Part shown: piece after piece, positions 48,001 through 60,239 of the stretch
Position numbering within the stretch: the first letter of the stretch is position 1
Layout of the letters: the number at the start of each line of letters is the position of its first letter
Assembly (NCBI RefSeq): GCF_964340395.1
Contig: NC_135551.1
Span: 26,098,380 to 26,162,379 of the forward strand
DNA from: Glandiceps talaboti
Lineage: Eukaryota; Hemichordata; Enteropneusta; Spengelidae
Direction of reading: 5' to 3'
DNA: 64,000 bases
The notes under the pieces: generated by a model
Seen by the model: only the letters and a program-made list of their open reading frames with translations
Told to the model about the DNA's origin: nothing
Databases searched by the model: none
Program-made: the position numbers and the translations under genes

Positions 48001-49574
48001 ACTTTAGAAATCGAGCCATTGTCGTGAACGCATGCGCAAAGGCATATTTGATACCAGTGATGACTTTAAATGTGGTATGTTTCTTAGCAACCCTGTTCCC
48101 ATTGTTACCCGCTTCGGATGCAATTTGCGGGTATATAATGGTGCTTATGTATCTGCCTATAACTGCTTTACTCGCATTACTGATTTTGACAGCCGAGGCA
48201 TATTGGAACAAGAATACCGCTATAAAGAGCGCCCTCAAACGAACGTTGGTCATTTCTGCGTTAGCCTTAAATCAATTTCTGATCAGTGTAGCGTGGGTGA
48301 CAACAAATCCACTATTGAAAACAAAAACAATAAGTCGTTCAGAAGGGATTATCTTCATTGATTGTGTTTTAAAAGACCAAACTGATTTTCCTCCAGTTAT
48401 AATTGCATTCTCGTACAATTTTCTTCTAAAATGTATCGGACTTTTTACTTCATATCGCACCAGAAAGTGTGCAGACAATTTTGGCGAGCCAAAGTTCTTG
48501 TTCTTTGTGCTTGTTGCCCTCATACTTATATGGATTATTGCTGTCGGAACGTTTTTCTCCTTTCCACCGGGATATCACATGAGGTCCAAAACAATCGCCT
48601 TTGCTTTCTGTGGAACAGGCTATGCTGTACTTGTGTGTATTTTTCTTCCAAAGCTTTACGTTATCCGTTACAAGCCTGAAATCAACCCTCTTGTGTGGTC
48701 AAAAGTGATGAGAAGTAATAAAAAGTTCAACAAACGAAACAGTGGCGAAGTTCCATTAGAGGTAAGAACTGTACCAAATTATTCAAATGAAATAATGGAA
48801 CTGGCAAGCGTTATTTTTGTACAGAATCGTTCATTTTGTGTATTTAAACAAATATAACTTTTATTTGGTACACAAATTGCGAAAAGCTCACTTGAGACTT
48901 AGCAAAAAATATTCGTTGAGTATCAGAGCGCCACCAACGACAGTCGACTGTTTAGGAAAAAATCTCATTCACGTCATGCCTTGATGTAATTCATTAATCG
49001 ACAAAGTCTAATCAAAATTAATAACTTAAACTCCAGAAACCATACTAGCTCCGTTAGAATATAAATTACATTTACTGAAAGTGTGCAAAAATATAACATT
49101 TATGATACCTGTGACACGAGACCTAATACTTTTGATTACTTTCATATATATAGATTATACTGTCAGCTTCATGTCAAAGTATGTCGAACATTTGGAATTT
49201 ATTGGTCTTATTATTTCTATATTGAAATTTGCATACAATAATATGAGGGTACTTACCATATTCACAGAATATGAAAGGATCTTTCCCCTATCTGTGTTAT
49301 TTTTAAACTATGTTTTATTTGGTGACCAAGGTTACTTCACTTTATTTAGATAGACATTGCATAAACGAACAAATTTTAATCATATCTATTTCTATCATAT
49401 GTTGCCATTTTTGTTTACGTACAGCAACGGAGTGGACGAGGTAGAGCTGTCACTGTAAAATGTCATAGGATGGCGTTAGAAATGATCTTGAAAGACACAA
49501 TTGAAGCTGAGAAAACTGCAAGTATTTACCAAGCAAAAATTGATACCCTCAGACATAGGTCAGTATCTGAATGA
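32765..49574 (+). CDS. Class C GPCR, metabotropic glutamate receptor-like (6 exons, 953 aa)
   Basis: Exons: 32765-33137, 41509-41611, 42383-42535, 45436-45675, 46919-48761 and 49425-49574. Splice sites are GT/AG and phases agree (2862 nt). Residues 1-28 form a signal peptide. The Venus-flytrap ligand domain runs about 70-550 ([39 protein letters not shown]). The cysteine-rich NCD3G domain is about 558-613 with the IPCCWKC signature. Seven membrane segments lie near 627-651, 657-683, 693-717, 732-752, 782-802, 814-838 and 848-873, the last with the class C PKLY motif. The alpha-amino-acid contacts of mGluR1 (S165, T188, D208, Y236, D318) align with S177, T200, D219, Y248 and D328. Glutamate-selecting R78 is W101. 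It is a plasma-membrane receptor for an unknown, probably amino-acid-like, ligand. The last exon is inferred; without splicing at 48761 the frame ends at 48857 (935 aa). Confidence 0.88.
34106..34330. repeat. (GACA)n microsatellite
   Basis: Almost pure GACA at 34165-34258, flanked by degenerate units. Confidence 0.95.
34765..34960. repeat. Half foldback element with an expanded 12-bp repeat
   Basis: AGTGTTCACCGGTTCTGTTT, then about six CCACACAGAAA-type units, then CATTCTACACTTTCAGATAG and TGAAATAAACCAT. The same order, with a single 12-mer unit, is seen in the foldback element at 41877-42215. Confidence 0.7.
35828..35888. repeat. (GT)n microsatellite
   Basis: About 29 GT units. Confidence 0.97.
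38588..39472. mobile_element. DNA-transposon-like element, about 885 bp, with ~145-bp inverted ends
   Basis: The left end (38588-38735: AATGTGATGGACTAGG, GTTGTCCGTTGAACAGC, CTAGCCTTACTTGTACTTTG, CCTGAACACGTCATGGG, AGGCCTGTGTTTCAATCTC) is repeated inverted at 39325-39472 with few differences. Its sub-block around the CTGTTCAACGG site is shared with repeats at 3525 and 40605. The two short frames on the arms are mirror images caused by the repeat. No transposase frame was seen. Confidence 0.8.
40560..40650 (-). repeat. Inverted copy of the dispersed module at 3525-3590
   Basis: On the minus strand: AGGCCAGGAAAAATAAAAAA, GCTGTTCAACGGGCC, then ATTTTTGGCATTTC, matching the plus strand at 3525-3590. 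Confidence 0.65.
40900..41464. repeat. (CATA)n/(CATG)n microsatellite, about 565 bp
   Basis: CATA and CATG tetramers with a GCAC/GCAT block near 40985-41020. The array ends 44 bp before the GPCR exon 2 acceptor at 41507-41508. Frames up to 240 codons are artefacts; one of them happens to run into exon 2. Confidence 0.97.
41774..41850 (+). repeat. Intronic duplicate flanking GPCR exon 3 (copy 1)
   Basis: GAATTGAGGATGTAAATGG, CAGATCGTG and CTTCTGTAAGGGGATAT in intron 2 recur in diverged form at about 42660-42735 in intron 3, on the other side of exon 3. Confidence 0.6.
41877..42215. mobile_element. Foldback element in GPCR intron 2
   Basis: The left arm (CTGCAGGTTAACGTGTTCACT, a CTGTTTTATGCAACCA block, CACAGAAACC) is answered by the right arm (GTGAACACTAACCTGCAG) in inverse orientation. 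Internal TGAAATAAACCATG and CATTCTACACATTG blocks are shared with 34765-34960. Confidence 0.65.
42660..42735 (+). repeat. Intronic duplicate flanking GPCR exon 3 (copy 2)
   Basis: This is the counterpart of 41774-41850, about 75% similar by eye. Confidence 0.55.
42736..45435 (+). other. GPCR intron 3, remainder
   Basis: AT-rich intron. About 43260-43300 is an inverted match to 37930-37970 (GATGCCAACATGGTCTCT). A G-rich run lies near 43915-43935, and TA tracts at 44465-44481 and 44918-45004. No exon is recognised. Confidence 0.5.
44918..45004. repeat. (TA)n microsatellite
   Basis: About 40 TA units with one interruption near 44929. Confidence 0.97.
46275..46830 (+). repeat. Cluster of dispersed repeats in GPCR intron 4
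   Basis: 46275-46395 is half of the hairpin element at 29880-30290. 46438-46690 (TGCGCGTTCCCACACTGTGC, TCAAAGCGCTTTACGG, CACCAATTGTACAGCTGG, GTGAACTGGAACACAGAC) looks SINE-like; I know similar modules as common repeats in marine invertebrates but cannot name the family. 46738-46822 matches 29025-29130. Confidence 0.55.
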
Positions 49575-52149
<2,575 letters not shown>

Positions 52150-52150
<1 letters not shown>

Positions 52151-52850
52151 CAGTGAAGAGAGCTTTAATGTGAACCTTAAAAACGTAAAATCGTACTCCA
52201 GTTCAGTCTGCTGAAACTAAAATCATGTGGGAGAAACTTTGCACACCTGAGTGCATCAAAGGGCACTCTCTGACAATAGAGTACATTCTCTGTATCATGA
52301 AAACGACCAGAATTACTGTTAAGTTTTCATGGCGGCAGAACGACTCAACTTCTGACAGTGGTAGAAAACCCCAGTGTAGGTCGCCCTGGCAACCGTTTTC
52401 TGCTGAAAAAGAAGTCAGTGCCAGCTGACGCTTAATTACTATAAATAGTTAACAATGTTAATGAGCGAAAGTATAGCCTAGAGGATTCCAAGTCTTAGAC
52501 CCTGGTTTATGATATTAATGAGTTTTTACACAAAAAAGTGACAGTTTGAGGGCAATAATCTATTCTGAAGTCACTTTGGTGACCTCACAGCTCCGGACCT
52601 GACTCAGCAAATATATAGATGAACAGCACTGAAATTAGTATACATACTAAACTGTCACGTCATTGACAGTAACTGAAATAGGAAAGCCATCAAGTGCTTA
52701 CTCCAACCCCATCAAACGTACAGAAATTCTATATATTTGAAATATAAACTTGCATTTATGCAACAAGTGAAATATATTATAGTAAATCACCATAGGAATA
52801 GGAAAACTGTAAAACAGATTGAAAAGTACCAACGTATTCTTACATATCGC
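52150..52850 (+). repeat. Outer left arm of the large inverted duplication
   Basis: Closely similar to the reverse complement of about 59230-59850. Shared landmarks in order are CAGTCTGCTGAAACTAAAATC, the GGCGACC block, CTATAAATAG, CTCTAGGCTATAC, GACAGTTTGAGGGC, CTGAAGTCAC and TACATACTAAACTGTCA, in mirrored order at the other end. Short frames (67 and 61 codons) in the two arms are mirror images and are not treated as genes. Confidence 0.85.
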
Positions 52851-52882
52851 AATTTATTGAGTATCTGAATTTTCTGCAGAAA

Positions 52883-53255
52883 ATCACTCACTCACTCACT
52901 CACTCACTCACTCACTCACTCACCCACTCACTCACTCACTCACTCACTCACTCACTCACTCACTCACATTCACTCATGGGGTTTAACCTGATGTAATGCC
53001 TAGAGTAACGAGATTGACTAGACGTAATGTGGGAAGATAACGTAGTGTAAAACACGGTCGTCAGTAACTAGAATATAATGTTACCCTCACTCACTCACAT
53101 GCACTCACTCACTCACTCACTCACTCACTCACTCACTCACTCACTCACTCACTCACTCACTCACTCACTCACTCACTCACTCAGTCACTGACTGACTGAC
53201 TGACTGACTGACTGACTGGCTGACTGACTGACTGACTGACTGACTGACTGACTCA
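52883..53255. repeat. (CTCA)n and (CTGA)n microsatellites
   Basis: CTCA tetramers lie at 52885-52977 and 53089-53185, then CTGA tetramers to about 53252. The spacer 53035-53075 and the stretch 53275-53415 both have direct counterparts at 61760-61815 and 61455-61590. Confidence 0.95.
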
Positions 53256-53629
53256 CTTGGGTCATTTCCATGGTCGGGTAACTTCACTGACATTACAAGT
53301 ACGAGTGTCTGTTAGTTTTGACACAATTGATAGATTTTTGTAAATCCATCCATTGTTCATTTGTTTGTTTGTCATGGATTTCTTCACAATTGATATATGG
53401 GGGGGGGGGGGTAACATTACCATAAATAACCTAGAAGTGTGCTTCATGTTTGTTCTGTCGTCGTCGTCGTCGTCTTCTTGTTAGTGGTGGAGTTATCATT
53501 ATCGAATTGTTAAATTGTCTTACTTGGAATGTGCAGGATCAACCCTTGCAATTGCTCCGTTTATTTCAGAATGGCTCTTGGAAAAGGGCTCTATAACATA
53601 TGACATAATAATTGATTGATGTAAATAAT

Positions 53630-53936
53630 ACGATACAATACAATACAATACAAAACAATACAATACAATATAATACAATACAATACAACACACAATACAA
53701 CACACAATACAATACAACACAATACAATGCAATACAATAAATTACAATACAATACATTACAATACAATACAATACAATACAATACAATACAATACAATAC
53801 AATGCAATACAATAAATTACAATACAATACATTACAATACAATACAATACCATACAATACAATACAATACAATACAATACAATACAATACAATACAATAC
53901 AATACAATACAATACAATACAATACAATAAAATATC
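53630..53936 (+). repeat. (ATACA)n pentanucleotide array, left
   Basis: About 60 units. The complementary array lies in inverted orientation at 58855-59060, extending the symmetry of the region. Confidence 0.96.
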
Positions 53937-54174
53937 AATAATTAGACAGTTTACATGTTAATTAGAGGTTGATTTTGTTGATTTCAATAGTAGTACAGTA
54001 ACAATTTGAAAATGTGAAAATTCCACTCTTAAACTGTTATATAAAGGCCATCTGACATGTAAACACAAATATTATGCGAACCGGAATACTATGAATTAGT
54101 TGTAAACGGATTACACAATTCACTCAGATCGTAGATGCCATTGCTCTATGGACGATGTACGTGCGTAGCTTGGA

Positions 54175-55140
54175 TTGGATGTAACCCACCAATCAAATGA
54201 TTGGCTGTGACCCACCATTCAAATGGTTGAATGTTAAACATTGTAGACCGGCTTTCCATGCAGTTTATCGATATATTGTATTTAAATGGGGAAGTACTCA
54301 CTCGCACTGCTGCTTCAATCGTCAGTCTACTTCATTTATAGACTATAACGTTGAATTAGCCGGCCAACTAGTTTCTTCCCAATCCATCTCTACCACGAGG
54401 TACCATACTGTCTTGGGATGTGTGTTGAATAGACCTCACAACAAAACGTTCATATCTGGTTTCAACGAACGCCAAGCTAACGACTTGGTTGGTTTTATTA
54501 CATGACCGATCTCCTTCTCCGACACCTTTGAGGGGCTAAAAACCCAACTCAAATACATTTCAAAGTTTACATTAATCTCTATTCTTAGAGTATGGTGTAT
54601 TCTTAAGTCTTATGAAAGACATCACCTGTGGTTCAATATCCAATCACCTTGTCTAGATTAATATTAAAAGAAATAAAAGTTTATATCTCAAAGACTATAA
54701 AATATTTGAGCACTATTCATACTTTTACAGAACAATGAAATTATATGATGAAGTTTTAAAATTAACACCACGTCATATTGAACTTGCTGACACTTCAATA
54801 ATACCTGGTACACACAATTTCGAAATATGCGATGTTCAGATTTGGAAGACTTATGTTTAAATGCATTTTGTCTTCATTTCAGAGTTCATGATGAAAATTA
54901 CCACATGTCCTGAATGGAATGAATTTAGCTCTGAGACTAGTAACAACTGTAACCCATCAAATTCAAACACTTGTAATGCGGGTTACGATAATTTCGTGAT
55001 TTTCACAGGTGTTGAAATCTGGCGTTTCGGTCTGCTGGAATTGCCATAGGGTATTTAGTTCGTTGAAGTCGTGGCTGAGATAAAGCCTCGTACCATCACC
55101 GGGACACCATCGAAAGAAAACCTACCACCACCACCCGTGA
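54175..55140. repeat. Inner left arm of the inverted duplication, with a gene fragment
   Basis: Reverse complement of about 56500-57520, highly similar throughout. It carries on the minus strand a copy of the last part of the Fuseless-like coding exon (about 54965-55130) and its 3' UTR. Confidence 0.9.
54965..55130 (-). pseudogene. Fragment of a Fuseless-like gene 3' end
   Basis: Read on the minus strand, this matches 56510-56672 of the intact gene (GGTGGTGGTAGGTTTTCT, then the GGTGTCCC, CTTCAACGAACTAA and CTATGGCAATTC landmarks, ending near the stop). Indels and substitutions break the frame around the VPDDGTG segment, and the upstream coding sequence is missing. It is a truncated copy made by the inverted duplication. 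Confidence 0.8.
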
Positions 55141-55472
55141 CCACCAACATTCCGCACTGCAAACATGATGTAACTGAAATGCAAATGATTGGTTAAAGAA
55201 AAGTATCTAATATTATTTATGATGGCGTGATCTTATGGTGTGATTTTCTATTTTTAGTTGTTGTGTAAATTCCATTGTATTCGAAGTATACTTAAGATGA
55301 GAATTAAAACATCCAGAAGCACTCCGGTAGGTGATTCTGGCAAGCCGAAATCTCTTCTCAGATCAGTCGTGACTAATTCCCGACTTGGACCTGAACGATC
55401 CCGTACGAAAGTATGAGAGTGTGAGTGCTAGAGTGCAACGTTAGAACTATCCTTACTTTAACCGTTCAACTC

Positions 55473-55479
55473 TATAAAT
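55473..55479 (+). promoter_or_regulatory. TATA-like box before the Fuseless-like gene
   Basis: TATAAAT about 95 bp upstream of the start codon, in the non-duplicated centre of the inverted repeat. Its position suits a core promoter, but it is a single weak motif. Confidence 0.3.
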
Positions 55480-55573
55480 CATAGTAGTGATTAGCGTAAT
55501 GCGATTGTTATTGTGTCAACACTTCCATATCAGCTTGAAGACACAGTAATCTGTACCTCAAAGCCATCACGCA

Positions 55574-56671
55574 ATGCCTGTGCACCTCCCCATACCACTG
55601 TTGTTAGTAGCAGACGTCTGCATGTGCCTGACTTTGCTTGTTTTTGTAGTGGTAGCCAGTTGGCGTTGTATTTGGGGTTTATTGGACGTCCATCTATTAC
55701 CGGATTTACCTGGTGCAAGTGCTCTGACCTCTGCTGGTATTGGAATGCTACTAACTCTGACGTTCAACCTACTACAGAATATACATATTCGATTATTTCC
55801 ATTTAAGACCACCCGATGGTACGTATACACCAAGTTCTTTTTACTCATTCAAGGATTTGCAGTCATAAGTCACTGGAGGGGAGTCTGGACAACACTGGAT
55901 TACTATACTGGGGTCGGATATCTATCAATCTCTCTGTCTATAGCTGTGCCGGGTGTACTGTTATTGTTCACCCGTGGAAGTAAAAATTGTGCTTTTCTAC
56001 CAGCGCAGATCATCACCGATCACGTTGTGGAGATATTCGAATACAACACCATGTGCAGCATCGATAGAAACGATCCAACCAAGAAAGTGAAGTACATACT
56101 GGATGTCCTCTACACATACGTTGTAATTCAAAATTTGGTCATTTCATATTGGAGGGGGGTCTGGGTCCTTATGGACAACATTCTTTGGCCAGATAACTTT
56201 GAGTTTTCAACCTATATGTCTCTGACTATAGGATATTCACTCACCATCCTTGTCTACATAATCCAATACCCTTGTGCCATTATTTCCCGCAAAATGAAAA
56301 AGATATCCAAAATTTTGCAGCTTGTCTTTGAAGATTTATTCTGGTTTATCAGCTCTTTTGCTATATTGAATATGTGGCGTGGAATTTGGTATTTTTATGA
56401 TATTTACGTTTACGATGAAGATTATGCAATGAGACTGTTGCTGACACTTTTACTCAGCTGTTTGTTTTTATATCCTACACTAACAGCACGCACTATTGGT
56501 AGTGGTGGTAGGTTTTCTGTCGACGGTGTCCCAGATGATGGAACGGGTCTTTATCTCGGCCTCTACTTCAACGAACTAAGTACCCTATGGCAATTCAAGC
56601 AGACCGAAACGCCAGATTTTGACACCTGTGAAAATCATGAAATTATCGAAAACCGCATTACAAGTGTTTGA
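55574..56671 (+). CDS. Fuseless-family multipass membrane protein (365 aa, intronless)
   Basis: One uninterrupted frame. An in-frame stop lies at 55547, so ATG 55574 is the first usable start unless an upstream exon joins at the CAG near 55533. The product is strongly hydrophobic, with about eight membrane segments in four pairs. Each pair is linked by a W-R-[GC]-[VI]-W-x3-D motif at residues 30, 101, 193 and 268. This organisation matches the Fuseless (Fusl) family; the Drosophila member is an eight-pass protein needed for presynaptic calcium-channel organisation. The biochemical function is unknown. The first repeat is the least regular (WRCIW). The last 55 codons and the 3' UTR lie in the right inner arm of an inverted duplication whose left arm holds a broken copy. 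The absence of introns could mean a retrocopy, but no poly-A tract is seen. AATAAA lies at 57203. Confidence 0.8.
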   Translation: MPVHLPIPLLLVADVCMCLTLLVFVVVASWRCIWGLLDVHLLPDLPGASALTSAGIGMLLTLTFNLLQNIHIRLFPFKTTRWYVYTKFFLLIQGFAVISHWRGVWTTLDYYTGVGYLSISLSIAVPGVLLLFTRGSKNCAFLPAQIITDHVVEIFEYNTMCSIDRNDPTKKVKYILDVLYTYVVIQNLVISYWRGVWVLMDNILWPDNFEFSTYMSLTIGYSLTILVYIIQYPCAIISRKMKKISKILQLVFEDLFWFISSFAILNMWRGIWYFYDIYVYDEDYAMRLLLTLLLSCLFLYPTLTARTIGSGGRFSVDGVPDDGTGLYLGLYFNELSTLWQFKQTETPDFDTCENHEIIENRITSV

Positions 56672-57520
56672 ATTTGATGGGTTACAGTTGTTACTAGTCT
56701 CAGAGCTAAATTCATTCCATTCAGGACATGTGGTAATTTTCATCATGAACTCTGAAATGAAGACAAAATGCATTTAAACTTTGTACAATACAGTGATATT
56801 CTGGTACGTAACAACATAAGTCTTCCACATCTCAACATCACATATTTCGGAATTGTGTATACCAGGTATAATTGAAGCATCAGCAAGTTTAATAAGACGT
56901 TGTGTTATTTTTAAAACTTCATCGTATACTTATTTTTTCTGTAAAAGTATGAATATTGCACAACTATTTCACGGTTTTCGAGATATAAACTTTTATTATT
57001 AATCTAGCTAGATAGACAAGGTGATTGGATATTGAACCACAGGTAATGTCTTTCATAAGACTTAAGAATACGCCATACTCTAAGAATAGAGATTAATGTA
57101 AACTTTGAAATGTATTTGGGTTGGGATTTTTGTAAACTTTGAAATGTATTTGGGCTGAGTTTTATGCCCATCAAAGGTGTCGGAGACGGGGATCGGTCAT
57201 TTAATAAAACCAACCAAGTCGTTAGCTTGGCGTTCGTTGAAACCAGATATGAACGTTTTGTTGTGAGTTCAATTCTACACACATTCGAAGACGGTACGGT
57301 ACCTTTTGGTAGAGATGGATTAGGAAGAAACTAGTTGGACGGCTAATTCAACGTTATAGTCTATAAATGAAACAGACTGACGATTGAAGCAGCAGTGGCA
57401 GTGAGTACTTCCCCATTTAAACACAATATATCGGTAAACTGCACGGACAGCCGGTCAACAACGTTCAATCATTTGAATGGTGGGCCATAGTCAATCATTC
57501 GATTGGTGTTTCTTTGTAAC
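56500..57520. repeat. Inner right arm of the inverted duplication
   Basis: Mirror of 54175-55140. It includes the last coding bases and 3' UTR of the Fuseless-like gene. It also has a small internal tandem duplication (TGTAAACTTTGAAATGTATT at 57097 and 57134) that the left arm lacks. Confidence 0.9.
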
Positions 57521-57885
57521 TATTTAACAAGATTTTTATTGCAGCCAGAAGTTGAATAACAAAGAAGAAAAACAAAGAGATTGAAAGTAATTTAAGTAAA
57601 GATTACAATTAACTACAAATCATTTGGACCAAGGTGTTATAGAAAATCACCCCATATTTTAAGTGCTTTAATATAGTCTAGTTTGTTGTTACGGTTCGCA
57701 ATAAAAAACTAAGTTTTTTTGTATTCTGTGTACAAAAGGTTTAAATGATATAAAATCGGGTAATTTCCCATTACAACAACTCAACAACTCATATAAATGT
57801 ATCTCTTAGCTGCTAACAGAAGGAAATTTAAAAGAGCTGGCAATAATGTACCCGTCCGCGACGGGAACTTATGGATTGGGTTCCG
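57521..57885. other. Spacer, nothing recognised
   Basis: AT-rich, with no frame or repeat of note. Confidence 0.4.
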
Positions 57886-57909
57886 TCTGTCCGTGCATCC
57901 GTCCGTCCG

Positions 57910-57941
<32 letters not shown>

Positions 57942-58580
57942 TCCGTCCGTCCAGAGCCGTTTCTTGGAGATGCCTGGACCGATTGTTTTCAAACTTGGTA
58001 CAGGGGCAACATACAATGGCATACATATGCATGTCAATTTGTTTCATGATACGATCCAATATGGCCGCCCAGCAGCCATTTTGTTTGCAAATTTTCCTGT
58101 CTAAAGCCATAACTCAGACATGCTTCAACAGATCTCATTCAAAGTTGGCATTAGGACAGTGTTCTATGACACACATGTGCATATTCTTTGTTGTCGTGAT
58201 ACAATCCAATATGGCCACCTAGCAGCCATTTTGTTTGCGAATTTTCCATGTCCAAAGCCATGCTTGAACAGATCTCATTCAAAGTTGGTATTAGGACAGT
58301 GTTCTATGACATACATGTGCATATCCATTGTTGTCGTGATACGATCCAATATTGCCGCCTGGCAGCCATTTTGTTTGCAAATTTTCTATGTCCAAAGCCA
58401 TAGCTCGGACATGCTTGAACAGATATCATTCAAAGTTGGTATTAGGACAGTGTTCTATGACATATATGTGCATATCCATTTTCATCATGATACGATCCAA
58501 TATGGCTGCCTGGCAGTCATTTTGTTTGCGAATTTTCCATGTCCAAAGCCATAACTCAGACATGCTTGAACAGGCCCCCC
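57886..58580 (+). repeat. GTCC/GTGC microsatellite and four ~140-150-bp tandem units
   Basis: GTCC and GTGC tetramers (57886-57952) lead into a block containing GATACGATCCAATATGGCCG and CAGCCATTTTGTTTGC. This recurs with starts near 58072, 58221, 58361 and 58512 (spacings about 149, 140 and 151; one unit lacks the ACTCAGAC segment). Overlapping frames of 126-144 codons are repeat artefacts. Confidence 0.85.
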
Positions 58581-58850
58581 CCCCATACCCAACCCATCCT
58601 TTATTGTTGAATGGTTTATTCCATCATGTCATCTTGAAGAGTAGGCATGTCCCATGTCCAATGAGGAGACACAACATGAGTAGGCATGTTCCATGTCCAG
58701 CGAGCAGACACAACATATCTAAGTCTGTTTGATTTAGGTTCACAAGTGTTGTTGTGTGATCAGAGTAGTGATATCAAGAAAATGACAAAATAAACTGCCA
58801 GTTCCTTAAAACCCAATCATAGCGGGGACTATGTCATTCCAATGACTTGT
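58581..58850. other. Spacer with a short duplicate
   Basis: A GTAGGCATGTYCCATGTCCA block occurs twice (about 58641 and 58680). Nothing else is recognised. Confidence 0.5.
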
Positions 58851-58853
58851 TGG

Positions 58854-59062
58854 GTATTGTATTGTATTGTATTGTATTGTACTGTACTGTACTGTACTGT
58901 ACTGTACTGTATTGTATTGTATTGTATTGTATTGTATTGTATTGTATTGTATTGTATTGTATTGTATTGTATTGTATTGCATTGTATTGTATTGTATTGT
59001 ATGGTATGGTATGGTATGGTATTGTATTGTATTGTATTGTATCGTATCGTATCATATCGTTT
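58854..59062 (-). repeat. (TGTAT)n pentanucleotide array, right (inverted)
   Basis: Complement of the array at 53630-53936, about 41 units, with TGTAC and TGGTA subvariants. Confidence 0.96.
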
Positions 59063-59229
59063 TTATTAATTAATAATTTTGTTACATTTTCGTAGACAGG
59101 TCACAATAACTACTGGCATGAACCTATAACGGCACAATGGTCATTTACTTCCTCAAATCCTGGTGGGGGATACAATCCATTACAGCCTTAGTAAGCACAG
59201 CATTTACTATTTGACTGTTTTCCTTTTCC

Positions 59230-59850
59230 TGTTGTGATTTACAATAATGTCATCCACTTGTTGCACAAGTGCAAGTGCACATTTAAAGTACATAGAATTT
59301 CTGTACATTTAATGGGGTGACTTGATGGTTTTCCTATTTTAGTTACTGTCAATGACATGACAGTTTAGTATGTATACTAATTTTAGTGCAGTTCATCGAT
59401 ATGTCTGTTGAGTCAGGTCAGCTGTGAGGTCACCATAGTGACTTCAGAATAGATTATTGCCCTCAAACTGTCACTTTGTTTAAAAACTCATTAATATCAT
59501 AAACCAGGGTCTAAGACTTGGAATCCTCTAGGCTATACTTTCGCTCATTAACATTTTTAGCTATTTATAGTAAGCATCAGCTGGCACCGAGTTCTTGTTT
59601 TTTTTAGCAGAAAATGGTTGCCAGGGCGACCTACACTTGGGGTTTTCTACCACAGTAGCTGAGCCGTGCCTCCATGAAAACTTAACAGTAATTCTGATCG
59701 TTTTCATGTTACAGAGAATGTACTCGGAGAGTGCCCTCTGATGCACTCAGGTGTGCAAGGTTTCTCAAAGTTTCTCCCCTCGTGATTTTAGTTTCAGCAG
59801 ACTGGAACTGGAGTTCGGTTTTTACATTTTTAAGGTTCACATTAAGCTGT
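59230..59850 (-). repeat. Outer right arm of the large inverted duplication
   Basis: Mirror image of 52150-52850. Confidence 0.85.
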
Positions 59851-60021
59851 TGATCATACTATATGTGCCAAGATCATCTCACTACTTCGTTTCCTGTGGA
59901 TATCGTTCCAAATGCTTTGATAAAAAACTAAACTAAACAAAACTAATACTAAAACAATGCCCGAAAGTTAAGGTGAACGAAGGAAAGTGGCAAGCGATGA
60001 TGTTGCGCATGGTTGAAAATT

Positions 60022-60024
<3 letters not shown>

Positions 60025-60057
<33 letters not shown>

Positions 60058-60082
60058 AATAACAACAACAACAACAACAACA

Positions 60083-60135
<53 letters not shown>

Positions 60136-60137
60136 CA
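60025..60137. repeat. (AAC)n and (TAC)n trinucleotide microsatellite
   Basis: CAA repeats with an AATAAT interruption, then CTA repeats. Confidence 0.97.
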
Positions 60138-60239
60138 GCAACCCATCACATTTTAGCGATCTACAGTTGAAAAATTTCCGTCTACCTCGTACGGCTATTA
60201 CCATGACGGGATGTGTTGGTAAAAGTTGCTTGAAATAAA

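Noticed and set aside
54861-56773. Two nearly identical 62-codon frames, 54861-55049 (+) and 56585-56773 (-)
   Set aside because: They are mirror copies in the two inner arms, antisense to the end of the Fuseless-like gene. Their similarity comes from DNA duplication and is not independent evidence of selection.
52225-59746. Related 67- and 61-codon frames at 52225-52428 (+) and 59561-59746 (-)
   Set aside because: Same reason: they are in the mirrored outer arms, with frame breaks between them and no family resemblance.
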